Positions 33,180 through 43,684 of a stretch of DNA of 64,000 nucleotides are shown here, piece after piece. The stretch is from assembly GCA_003971905.1 (NCBI GenBank), contig RSEE01000052.1, positions 310,001 to 374,000 of the forward strand, written 5' to 3'. The position numbers and the translations under genes were made by a program. The first letter of the stretch is position 1. Each line of letters starts with the position of its first letter. The notes below the pieces were generated by a model, which was given only the letters and a program-made list of their open reading frames with translations, had not been told where the DNA came from and ran no database searches. The DNA comes from Moniliella sp. 'wahieum'. Its lineage: Eukaryota > Basidiomycota > Moniliellomycetes > Moniliellales > Moniliellaceae.

Positions 33180-35883
33180 TCACGCCGTACTCGCCTCGCT
33201 GCTTCCGTCCTCAACTTCAAGGGAGGTGCTGGCCAGGGTGGGCAGGCCATGCACAAAGCCATCCAGGACAAGGCGAGGAGGTCCGCTGGCTCTGGGCGAG
33301 GGTTTGGAGCTCGTACTGTTCCTGTGCGTGAGCTTGGAAATCAAGCTGCGCAGGGTTGGACGAAGAAAGAGGATAGGAGGTATGGGCCGCTCCACCAGCC
33401 TGATAGCCCGCGACGTTGCTCTCGCCCTCCGACGTAGCCGATCGATTCGACTTCGAGCGTGGGGCCAGGCGGGTTGGTTGCCCTGGGCCCAGTCCCCGTA
33501 CCGGATGGGAGACGTGCATGGGCGCCGCTGCGTCGGGGCGGGAAGGCTCCTGGGGCCCACCCATGCACAGGCACATACTCCTTATCCAACGTACAGTCGA
33601 GCTGGGCCAGCGCTGTTGTAGGAACGTTATCTGCGCCTCCTGGGACGCAGGGACGGTCGGGCCAAAACAGAGCCGGCGCAAGAGTACGGGCCAACTGGGC
33701 GGGAGAGACACCAGACAAACGGATTGCGTCCTGAAGTGTGAAGAGTTGAAGGAAGCTGATGAGGAAGAGCAAAACTCTTCGTGACAAGGTCGGCAAGGAT
33801 GCCACGACGCGGTTCAAGACGCGGGGAAGAGGTAACTTGCTCCGTCATCCGGTGGAAGCAAGGCGGGTGTCAGCTCAGCCAGATAGGCAAGCAGCACAGC
33901 TCCCGGCAGGCGCGGGTCAGATGGCAAGCCAGCCAAAGTACGTCCCCCGATCGATGCGGACCGCAACTCCACTTGCTCTTGGGGCGGGGGCCGGGCCACA
34001 TACCTTTGGGTGCGGGGCATCGAGAGCAAGCATAGCGTCAGCACAGAAGGAGAGCACAACAGGGACCTGTGCCCTCGGGTAGATTGTGCTTGGGTCATGG
34101 CTGCCTCAAGGCTGAGCCCAAAGACACAAGGGTTAAAGGGGCTTTCCAAGGCAGCGACAATTGCGTCCATACTGGGGGCGTGGGCTCGGGGGCCATGGTA
34201 GGCGCGGCGGCCAGGCGCGCTTACAGGCACTCATTACGGTCCGCATTGCTGTTCCTTCGAGGGGGGGGGGAGGCTGCTCACCTGTCCCTCAATCCACACT
34301 TCCATCGGACGCTGTAACGCGGCAGAAGGCGGGAAACCAGTGATCAGCAACACATTGAGCATCTGCCATGCCCGGAAGGCAGAATCGGTGGAAGGATTGT
34401 GAGTGAGCTGCTTGATGAGTTGGACAAACTACCCAGCAAAGTTAGAAGGGCCTTAAACATAGCAACGCAAGGGGCAGAGGGCGTACCACTTCGTCTCTCA
34501 ACCCTTTGTTGGCAAGGCGGTCTCCACCAACCAACAGAGCTCATCGAGGAGGCTAGCCTGGGCGCCGAGCACGCCTGCGGTTCGGTCCCCGCAGACGCGC
34601 AGAATAATCTTAAACATGGTGTTCGCCTCGCGAACTTGGTGTCGGGGTGTAGACTCCAACAGCGGGGCAACAATGGGCTCGCGCTGCCACGCTCTAAGCT
34701 GGTCCAGCGGGATCTTACGACGCAAGCGGAAGAGACCAGACGCTGTTCTGAAAACGTTTGAGCTGCATAGACCGCCCAGGGAGTAGGGGTCGTAGAAAGA
34801 GAAGGTGAGGACCGCGCCGGGACAGGCGAGGTACCTTGCTGGGTGCGCGGAGCATCGCACTGGTGATCTGAGCAGCAAAGCTGATGGGTTCGATGGAGGC
34901 GCTCGGGGCTCCCGAATGCGAGGCGGGGTGAGTACGCGCGGGAGCGGACGCTCGAGGCCGGTTCTTAGTTCGGCGCCCTTGTGGAGGGCCCGGAGGGGAG
35001 GTGGACCGGTGCGAGTGGGGTCGGGCGGGCAACCCGCTCGGCCGAGGCAGGAAAGAGGAAGGCTGGGAGGAAGAGAGCGTCGAAGGCGGTTGCACACTGT
35101 CCGACCTGGGGACCAGCAACGACGTATGCGAGTCCACCACCAGATGGTCAGGCAGGTGGGCAACTTCCTGAATAGCAGTCATTGGGATGACCAGGCCCCT
35201 GGGCCGGTCCCACTGCGTCACGCTCGACTCGGAGTTGTGGTAGTACGGCCGGCCGCGGTGGGGGTCAAAGAATTCAAGCCAGGCACCGTCCGGCGGTGGG
35301 GGCAGGACAAGTGTGCCACTCGGCACTTCCCAGCGGCACTCACCCGTGTGTGGGTTGGCAAAGAAGGGTTCTCCCGTGGTTGGATCAGTGATGACCGCCC
35401 AAAAATAGGCCCCCCAGGCCATGGGCTGTGGCGACCCGTGTGGGTCCCGGACATGCAAAGGCGTACGACCAGAGGGGCACAATCGGGCTTGTCAGCATCG
35501 GCAGGTTCAGCAGGCTCGGCAGGCCGGCGGGCAGAAGACGAGGGCTGGCTCTGGCTGCGGCGGGGAGGGGAGGAGCGCTCTGCGCCCTGGACCCTATCCG
35601 ACAGGAGAGAGGAGCGGGAGACACGGGCGGCATAGGCGAAGGTGAACGGTTCGTCATCCGACGTGGTGGGATAAGGGAGATGATGGAGGCCAGAGGAGGC
35701 AGTGCGCGTGCCGGTGCGGTGGCCAGTACTCTCTGTGCCCAGGTCGAAGAGGAAGGTACCGGCACTGGTGCCGGTGCTGGTGAGGCTGCTGCGCGGGCGA
35801 TCGGAGCGGCTGGAGGGGGAGCCTCCGGACGCGGGGCTGGGGGGGCTGGTCCACTCGACGTGGTCCGAGGCGGAGGAGGGCAT
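33180..35883 (-). CDS. WW-WW-MyTH4-RhoGAP protein
   Basis: The predicted role is a GTPase-activating protein for a Rho-family GTPase, linking WW ligands to the cytoskeleton. ATG at 35883 gives MPSSASDHVEWTS and a Ser-rich disordered region. The first WW-like domain is WAVITDPTTGEPFFANPHTG..WEVP and the second, canonical one WLEFFDPHRGRPYYHNSES..WDRP. MyTH4 follows: TMFKIILRVCGDR, LLDELCWLVETALPTKGLRDEV, then across an intron at 34429-34486 (58 nt) FVQLIKQLTHNPS, FRAWQMLNVLLITGFPPS and MEVWIEGQ. RhoGAP begins CVFGLSLEAAMTQAQ and continues SDPRLPGAVLLAYLAEL and VSPAQLARTLAPALFWPD. The arginine-finger segment (usually GIFR) is not recognisable where expected, around 33970-34020, but the frame is broken there. 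The tail is low complexity. The 5' end could extend to an ATG at 36100 in another frame. Confidence 0.82.
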
Positions 35884-36877
35884 GTCCGGGGCGGGCAGAC
35901 CGGCGGGCAGGCGTTGGTCCAAGTCCACCGCGCTCCCGGCTGGCAGCAGGTGGCGGTGAGGCGGCCAGGCGTTGAAAAAGCTTCTGAGCGGAGTGTGAAT
36001 TGATCCGCGCTGAGCGCGCTGAGCCTACCGCAAAGTGTTGAACTTGAACTTGATAACTTGAACGTTCACGCGTTCCCGCGACGCTTCCAACGCTCATCAT
36101 GCATCACACGATCCGTCTGGCGGCGGTGGCGCATCTGCAGAGTCGCGCTTTTCTATACAGAAGCGTAGCCGGCGCAACCGTAACCACTGCCGGCCTCTCA
36201 CTCTCATACTCTTACACCTCACAAGCCAAAATACTCACGAATTGGGTCACCGACCGCCTGCCAGTTGTAACCTTTTCGCCCTTGTGTTCATACGTTGACC
36301 GTACTAATAACTGTCAGAGCCTGGGAACTAGCGCAGGAGTCACCGGACGGAAGCATCTCCCTTGATATGTTGACATGTTGACACTGCTGCCTGCCCCCAG
36401 CTGCTGCTCGCCCTGACAATGTCGTGGAATGCAACGAGATGCCTCTCTAGCAGGTCCCGGTGAGGAGGCTTCCTGCTGGAAAAAAACGCGAATTGCAGCT
36501 GATGGTATTAACGGTAGGTGCACAAGGGCAAAAGGCACGCAAACAGAAAAGACAGAAGAGAGCACAGGCTAGTATGTAGGGGGTACAGACGGAGGAGACT
36601 CCTCTCCACACAACCAATACCCTGCTGAGCCAAGGAACGGATTGTGGAAGAGAGGGGTACCTGTTGTCGCCGCAAGTGCAAAGAGACGCAGAGGATGTAT
36701 AAGGAGAATAAGGAGAAAAGAGGGAGAGGAAAAGTTCCTGTGATGTCAGGAGAGAGACGGTATGCTTGTGCTGTGCCAAACAAATCAAGGCCTGAAGAGG
36801 GGAGGGGAGGGGTAAGTGGAGGGCAGTTTTTGAACGGGATTTGGCAATCTGTGAGAGATGTGTACACCGTTGAAAAA
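35884..36877. other. Intergenic between two minus-strand genes
   Basis: This contains the 5' flank of the RhoGAP gene and the 3' flank of WC-1. GCGCTGAGCGCGCTGAGC at 36005-36026 and GAACTTGAACTTG/GAACGTTC words at 36040-36070 are the same microrepeat style seen elsewhere. No gene is supported. Confidence 0.5.
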
Positions 36878-39800
36878 CTACTGGGAGCGCGGGGAGGGGA
36901 GGAGAGGATCAAAGGTGGTGCGGGTGTGGGTGGAAGAAGAGTCGCACGGAAGTGGATCAGAACTGACGCTGGCGAGCATTGAAAACCCGTCCATCTTGGT
37001 TGCGTCCCTCTCTTCGTCCCATGTGCCTGCGTGAAGGTCGTTTCGCCCTCGCTTGATTATCGGGTCCTCCTCCTCGGCGAGCGAAGTGGCAACAGGAAGG
37101 GTCATCAACAGCTCTTGCAGATCCTCCTCTTCCAGTGGGGCAGGAGAAGAGGCTTTCTCCTGGTTCTCAGCCCAAATCGGTAAGGTCTTGAGCCGGCGCG
37201 AATACGTCGTCTGCACCTCTTGCCGCAGCTTCTTGTTCAGCAAACGGAGCCGTTGGAGTTCATATGGCCAGCTGGAAGAGCAATGTGGATCAAACTCGGG
37301 TAGCACATTCGAAGGCAGCTCCGTACCTGTAGGAAGTGGAAGGGCGTGGTATTGAACACACTGCTGTCCTCACTCAAGCCGAGTCGGGGTGGGAACCACG
37401 AATGTGAACCCAGACGCTCGTTGCGCCCGCAGAGGGGTAGACTTGCGACAGTACGGTCACCTTCCGCCCCAGTCGATCGAGCAGGCCGTGCTGAACCACC
37501 GACTGCTCTCCATGTTGGAGGGCGGCGAGGAGCCCAGCCCTGGGGCCGGGAACCAGGTCCTTGACCGACTTGCCCATCAATTGACCGGACTCAGTCTCAG
37601 AAAATGTATCACCGGAGCAGTTACAGCCAAGAGGAGGCCGGTTTGTTTGGACAGGCGCATCCAGAACCCTGGCTCGGAGGAGGAAGTGACCCGACTCAAT
37701 GCCTGAGGTGGTACATGCTCAATCTCCCGTGGTCGACCGGAGAGAATGACGACTTTCATTTTGCCCGTCTCCATGTGAACTCGGCCGACAGACTCGATCC
37801 ACTTAAAGTCCGACTCTCCGTACTTTCATTCGGAATAGCAAATGGACTTCCTTGGAAGTCATGCTCGAAGATGTGGCGTCCTTTAGCTGGCGAAAGACCG
37901 GAACCACATCGGCGGGGTGCATATAGTTTCCGATCGACTTGCCGCTCAGTTCCACGTGGCTCCATCCCGTCTGACGCTCGATGCGTGGGGAGAGGTAGAA
38001 GAAGAATGCCTTTGATTGAAAGGACAAAAAGAACGTCTGGCGTGTTCTCCACCACCACGCGAGACCAATGTTCCTGCTTGACCGAGGGGAGTGCCTCTTC
38101 TTCTGGATACAGCATCTGCACCACCGAGCGACCGTTGATCACCGCCCATGGGTCCACTAGTTGACTTGCCCATTCAAACGGGTTTACTTCCGTTGGCCGC
38201 ACAACGCTCGCCACCGATTGGGGCTCTGTTTGAGAGGGAGAGGCGCCTCTCAAGCAAGGGTGCGAGGGAAGATGCGAGAGAGTACTGGCTTCCTTGCTCT
38301 CTAGTATGCCATTCTCCCCTTGAGCCAAGAGAGGGACTTGGAAGCCTACCACGTATTTGACCCCGGTACCCCCCTCCCATGGGATGGGGACAGCGTGACC
38401 AAATTGAGAAACGGAGCACCGCCTTTACGGTAGTTGATCAAACTTGCTGGCACTCCTCCAGCTTCATCAGGTGGTGGGAGAGATGGACGACAGCACAGGG
38501 GTCGGTGGTGGTGCGGACCTCGCCCTTGTTCATCAGCCCATTGGGTGCCTGGAGGAAGCGCGCATTCTTCCCGATCACTTCGTGACGCTCGTAGCCCGTC
38601 AAGTGGAGGAAGGAGTCGCTGCAATACACAATTGGATGGTCTGGCAGCGTCACGTCCGCCACCGTAAACGCCGCTGAAAGACGGACGGGACCCAAGTCGA
38701 TCACCGGATGGCGGCGAGAGGCGACCTCTAACAGTGCGTTCAACGGATCGAATGCACCGCTCCCGCCTCCACCCTCAGTCCCATTTGCAATTCCAGCTTC
38801 CTGCTTGGGCCCCGTCTCCATTCCCATTCTCATCCCCATCTTCGGATCTGTATCCGTCTCGATCTCCGCCCCTTTCCATTCCCAGTCCCCGGCAGAGTTC
38901 CTATACCACGAGGCAACGAGTATGCCTCGGTCGGTACACCTTTCCTGGTCAACCCACCGTTAAAGAGGGGCGGGCGAATGGAGACGTAATCCGACGGAGT
39001 GGGGATCAAGGTACTGTGTGCCGAACTTGCTCCGTCAGTAAGAGACCAGACGTTGGTGGTGCTGGAACTGGACGCGCGGCTGAGGTACGGCCGCCGGAAG
39101 GAGGTCCAGGTACTGTGCAAGTCAAAGTTCGTCCATCGATCGGAGGTTCATTCGTCGGGCGGAACGGGGCGCTCGCTCTGCCATCCAGGCGAAGGGGGTG
39201 GGTACTTGAGAGGCGCAATGGACGGATTGGTAGATCCGAACGAACTGGACAGTGGATGGGGAATGCCCCGCGGCCGAGCCTCCTGGTCGTTACTTGAGGT
39301 GCGGGTTTGGAGAGAATGCCGGAGATTGCCCCGTGCCTCGCGCAGACGTGCCATCCTCCGTCGTTCTTGCAGTGTCATCTTGGGAGCAGCATCGCTTGTA
39401 AGGAGAGGCAGCATGTCGTCGAGGCTAGGATCCCGGTTGGAGGACGAGGAGGACGAGGAGGGCAATGTCCAGCTGATGGTTGGCTCGCTCATAGGAGCAC
39501 AATCACCGAGCAAGGCGCCCACCCTATCTTTCTTCTGGTTGCGCCCGTCGTGTGAGTTGAGGTGGGACATGTGGTGTGCAAAAATTTGGGCGTGGTAGCC
39601 TGCTTCTCTCTGGGGGGAGGTGGAGCCGGAGACGCGAACAGGGGAGGCGGCAAATGGAGCAGACGAACTGGCTAGTGTGCCAGTGGGATTGGCAGTGTTA
39701 GGTACAAGATTATCGGTGGGATGAAGTACGGGGAAAAGCATGCTGGCATTGGCTCTGTTGGGTGCTGGTTCGAGTGGTTCGAGTGGTTCGAGTGGAACAG

Positions 39801-40014
39801 GTAACAGGGATGTGGGATCGAATGAGTTTGTTCGGCTGGGTCCGGGCAGGGGCAGCACAGCAGGCTGATGAATAGAAAATGGGTCGCAGTTGGTGGAATC
39901 AAACGGAAGAGCGTCGTCAGCATAGTCTGTAGCTGCGAGAAGGGACTGGATCTCGTCGGAGTTGAGCAGCTGCGACAACAGCTCACCCTCTTCGGCGGGG
40001 GCGATGGATGCCAT
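36878..40014 (-). CDS. wc-1: White-collar-1-like LOV/PAS protein, adduct cysteine replaced by Ala
   Basis: WC-1 homologues are nuclear blue-light receptors that pair with WC-2 and drive transcription. ATG at 40014 gives MASIAPAEEGELLSQLL and a Ser/Pro-rich N-terminus with an EPLEPLEP repeat. The LOV domain (about 38730-38380) reads HPVIDLGPVRLSAAFTV, PIVYCSDSFLHLTGYERHEV, GKNARFLQAPNG, then ASLINYRKGGAPFLNLVTLSP. The usual GxNCRFLQ cysteine is Ala (GCG at 38563-38561), while the flavin-contacting N, R, Q and two later N residues remain. PAS-B has WSRVVVENTPDVLFVLSIKG, GNYMHPADVVPVFRQLKD and GKMKVVILSGR. PAS-C has FWMRLSKQTGLLLAV and GKSVKDLVPGPRAG. A helix WPYELQRLRLLNKKLRQEV follows, as in WC-1, but no GATA zinc finger comes after it. 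About five to six frameshifts occur, one between the two LOV halves. The stop is TAG at 36880-36878. Confidence 0.92.
39770..39800 (-). repeat. Short in-frame repeat in WC-1 N-terminus
   Basis: GGTTCGAGT occurs three times in tandem on the plus strand, encoding EPLEPLEP in the WC-1 frame. Confidence 0.8.
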
Positions 40015-42090
40015 AATATGAGGCACAGGTGGTATGGCGGGGCTGCAACAGAGGAGCAGCCAATGTGTCGAGTGCGTTTAGAGGAGGAAGCGGAGGGGGC
40101 GCTCCTTTGTGGTTATAATCAGCATCCATGGAAGTTAGTATGCTGGTTTGCAAGCCCCTTGGTCACCGGAGATGAAAGGGAAGAGGAACCGCACGTACTG
40201 TAGCAATCACGAGCTGGGGTGATTAATGGCCGATGGAAGAGCTGGCCCATTCAAGGGAGGGGGGAGGAGGGGAAGTAAATGAAGATCGTGGGCTGCCCAG
40301 GCGACCGAGAGCTCGTTGGAGATGCAGACAGGTAGCAGAGAGTTGATACGAAGAGTTGGGGGATGTTACAGCCGAGGACAGGGGGCGCTCCGGTCAGGAA
40401 TGCAGGGCAGTGTATAGGCTCCGATCGGACAGGACGGGGGTGAGACCGGGTGAGAGATTGAAGACAGGTGGTGGAAGGCAAGGGAATGAGAGGGAAGGGA
40501 GAATGCGCATGCGGAACCATCCGTTGCACTGTTCGGAAAGGAGCTGGGGTGCGGGGCGGGGAGGGACAAGTGCGGCACTAGCGCAGCCACATAAACGCCA
40601 GTGGGGTGCGGTTACTCGAGTGTTACATGATACTCGTGATGGGCTGGGATGGCTCGGATGTCGCAAGGGAGAAAGGGGGTTCACAGAGAGTGTGTTGAAG
40701 TGATCGTGCTGGGGGGATGTTTTAATTGGCTAGTATGGCCGTTGCGGGCGCGTGGCGGGAAACGAGGGGCGCGAGATCGCGTATGCTGGCGAATGATGCA
40801 GTGTAGTATAGTGGTATGCCAGACTGACCGTATAACTGTGGCAAGTAGAAGAGAATACGCGTGGGGGGAGTATAGGGGGTGTGGCTGAGTGAGCGCCCAA
40901 GCTGATCGTTGAAGCTCAGCGGCTCAACGTTGTTCAACGCTGACGCGCTAATGGGGCTTGAGGCCGGGGTGCCATCGGAGAATACGCTGGTGGATGCAAC
41001 TCAGTACGTCAGTGCCAGCACGCAGTCTGAGTACAAAAGCCGAAAAACGGCCACCTGGATGAGCGCTCAGACAAAGCGCTGAGCAGGAGCGACCACGCTG
41101 CATGATGGATGCGGGGCGAACGGGGAGCGGCAGAGGGGCTACAGGACGCTCGTCTCTCTTCTGGCTATCGCAGACGATGGCAGGCGATGGCCAGCGCCAA
41201 ACCGAATGCTGTGAGAGGACGGGGGCGGATGATCGATACCTAGATACCTGACGATTCTATCGATGATCCAGTCTATGAATCATCCTGGCCATCGATCGAG
41301 CACGTCCCTGTACTGCGCAGTGCACCCGCGTGTTTGTCCCAGCGCCAGCCCTTCCAGACCCTTCCCAGCCTGATGGCGGCCACGGCTTACGGATCGGATG
41401 TTTCAAGGGTTGGATTCGCATGAGCAATCGATTACTCTTCCTGCAGCCGCACCCTTGCCACGCTGGCCCAGCCAAGCCCCCGCCTGGGCAAACGCAGGGC
41501 CCACAGGTGGCGAGGAGCCGTAGGAGGCGGCAGGCCACCGCAGACCATCGACCATCGCTGCTAGTCCGCCGCCACCTTGAGTGTGCTGCCCTTGCGCTCC
41601 CCCTGCTCTCTGATCCCCACGTTGCCGGCAAAATATGCAGAAGAGGAACCGGTGCCGGGGTCCAGTAGGGTCCAGTTGCCATGTATCATCGGCATCAAAT
41701 ATCACCGGCCGCCATAGCCGTGTAACGCGGAACCGACGTAACCGCGTATCCGGTAACCGGTAACCGGCAGCCACACAAGTGCCACCAGTGTCTGTCTCCC
41801 TTCTACGAGCACCTCCTGGCACACTCCATCCTTGCTAGAAGCTCCCAAAGGTATATCGTTTCTCAAAGCGAGTCCACGTGACCGTTCGCACGTTGCTTTT
41901 CTTCAGGTGACCCTCTCCTTCCGACCTTTTGGTTACTGGTGTCTTAATTCGTCTGGTTCGCTTTCGGTGAGAAGCAGTTTCCTGAATATGCCAGTGCGTT
42001 CCACCTTTCTCGTCACAGCCTCTCCCACCCTTAAAATCATTCTGGACTGGGATCTTAGATCTTATCGGTTATCCAGCACAGCTGTGAGGC
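40015..42090. other. WC-1 upstream region and gene-poor spacer
   Basis: About 2 kb without a supported gene. It includes TCAACGTTGTTCAACG (about 40922-40938), GTAACCGGTAACCGG (about 41752-41768) and ATCGATGATC-type words (41230-41280). It may hold light-response control sites for WC-1, but I can assign none. Confidence 0.45.
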
Positions 42091-43050
42091 CTATGGGTAC
42101 TCCAGCGAAGGCAGCAGGTTGCGAATAAAGTACGCGCTTACTGTACTAGGCTCACTCATCCGGCGTGTAACAGGCTTAGCCAGGCTTAGCTCGTGTGCCA
42201 CCTTCCGGTACGCAAGAATTACCTCTCCTTTCTGTCCCAATCCTTCAAAGTGTGGTTGGTCCCTTCCATTTCTATCCTCCAAACGTGCTTGGTCCCATCA
42301 TTCATCGGTAGTCCGTGCACCTTGCCTTCCTCCTCTCTCACGCCTCGTACGGTCCACATTCGCCCCAACACAGGCGACTGATTGAAGAACATGGGTGTCC
42401 GATCAGCTTCCGCACAGCCTCTCGTGTGGCAACCCGCCACACTTGCGGATCTTGTGGGGGTGTGCAAGCCAATAAGATGCGCTGTACAGGGTACGGGACT
42501 GAATACTAACCAATCCGATTCAGCTTGCCGTAGCAGTGCATTGTGAGCATCCGCCTCGTTGAGTTGTGTTTGAATAAGTCCTGTAGCCGACTCTTTTCCC
42601 ACATCTTCCTACAGTGGTGTCGCCCTGTCGTCAAAACACGTTCACGTATACACGGGAGAATGAGGTCGCCGCAAAAGTGTGGTGATAAGATAGTCGTTGA
42701 TCTCTTTGGCTGCAGGACGTGCGTGGGGCACAATGAGCGAGTACAGACTTGGCACAACCACATCCTCTCATCTGGGATCTGGAGAGGCAAATCCATGACA
42801 TTATATCAAAGTGATCGCCCTTCCTATAGTCCCCGAGGGGTTCTGATTCCTACAAGCGTCAATTCTGATGGCCAGCACATTGTCGTCCAGCTCGCCCTCT
42901 CAATTACATATGGACCGAAGCCAGCGGCGAAGCTTGGTGCCGAAGTACAGTACCTCCATAGTAAGGAGCGTACCTGAAGGGCAAAATGCCATATCAAACT
43001 TAGGATTGGCAAAATTAGGTACATATTATTCTGCCTCAGTTGGTCGTGCA
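42091..43050 (-). other. Unrecognised coding-like stretch, possibly intron-rich or decayed
   Basis: One minus-strand frame carries coherent protein-like segments over about 900 bp: EVLYFGTKLRRWLRSIC, ELDDNVLAIRIDACRNQ, SLYSLIVPHARPAAKEIND, LITTLLRRPHSP, LIQTQLNEADAHNALLRQ. Shifted pieces follow: WTVRGVREEEGKVHG, HVWRIEMEGTNHTLKDW and VILAYRKVAHELSLAKP, ending SLEYP and TAG at 42093-42091. Several interruptions occur. At least one, near 42625-42670, has the form of a retained intron (GT...TTGAC...TAG), so this may be a multi-exon gene rather than a relic. I do not recognise the family. Composition is lower in GC than the housekeeping genes. Confidence 0.38.
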
Positions 43051-43684
43051 CCTTATTGTCAAACTACGACCGGCGACAATCCTCATCGATCATCACAGTA
43101 GTCTAGCACATAGTGAAATCCCAGTCGCGACTTTCCCGCAGACGTAATGAGGCGACTCGGTGTGTATATATGGCCACCGTCACAGTAAGGAAGGGAGAAG
43201 ACCATGTCGACAGTGATGGTCCGATTCGGAGTGAGGAGCCCGGAAGAGGTAGGACAGTGCCTCCCTGCTACTATCTGTAGTGAGGTTCAGGCATTCCGTT
43301 CAGGCTGGATTAGCTGGTTAGGTGAAGATGGAAGGAAGGGCGAACGTGTTGAACGTTTTGAACGGGCCATGGGCACCGGCCAATGCACCGACGCACTCAG
43401 CTCAGGCGTAGGAATTCACTACGTCATCGATTCATGGGGTCATGATTATTGCTTGCAATAATTCGATTGGTATTTAAACTTGCTGCTTGAAGCTTGACAC
43501 GGCCGCTGTCGTATGGCATGTGGCATGTGCATGTGACTGCTGGTGACGGGGCCTCTGCCCTCGGTTAGCTTATCTCTTCGCTCTCCCCGCCGCAGACCAC
43601 AAGGCAAACCATTTTGCATTGGTCAAATTGATCCGACACGCTGGAATTGGCTCCATCCCCCCCCCACCACTTGCGTCTATCACC
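43051..43684. other. AMD1 upstream region
   Basis: No gene is seen. A TGTATATA TATA-like word lies at about 43161-43168, GAACGTTTTGAACG is near 43350, and a CT/C-rich leader ends at the AMD1 start. Confidence 0.45.

Noticed and set aside
40015-40026. Earlier start of WC-1 at 40026
   Set aside because: The codon there is GTG; the first ATG is at 40014.
41403-41822. Minus-strand ORF of 139 codons
   Set aside because: Unstructured composition, alternative frames equally open, no motif; treated as chance.
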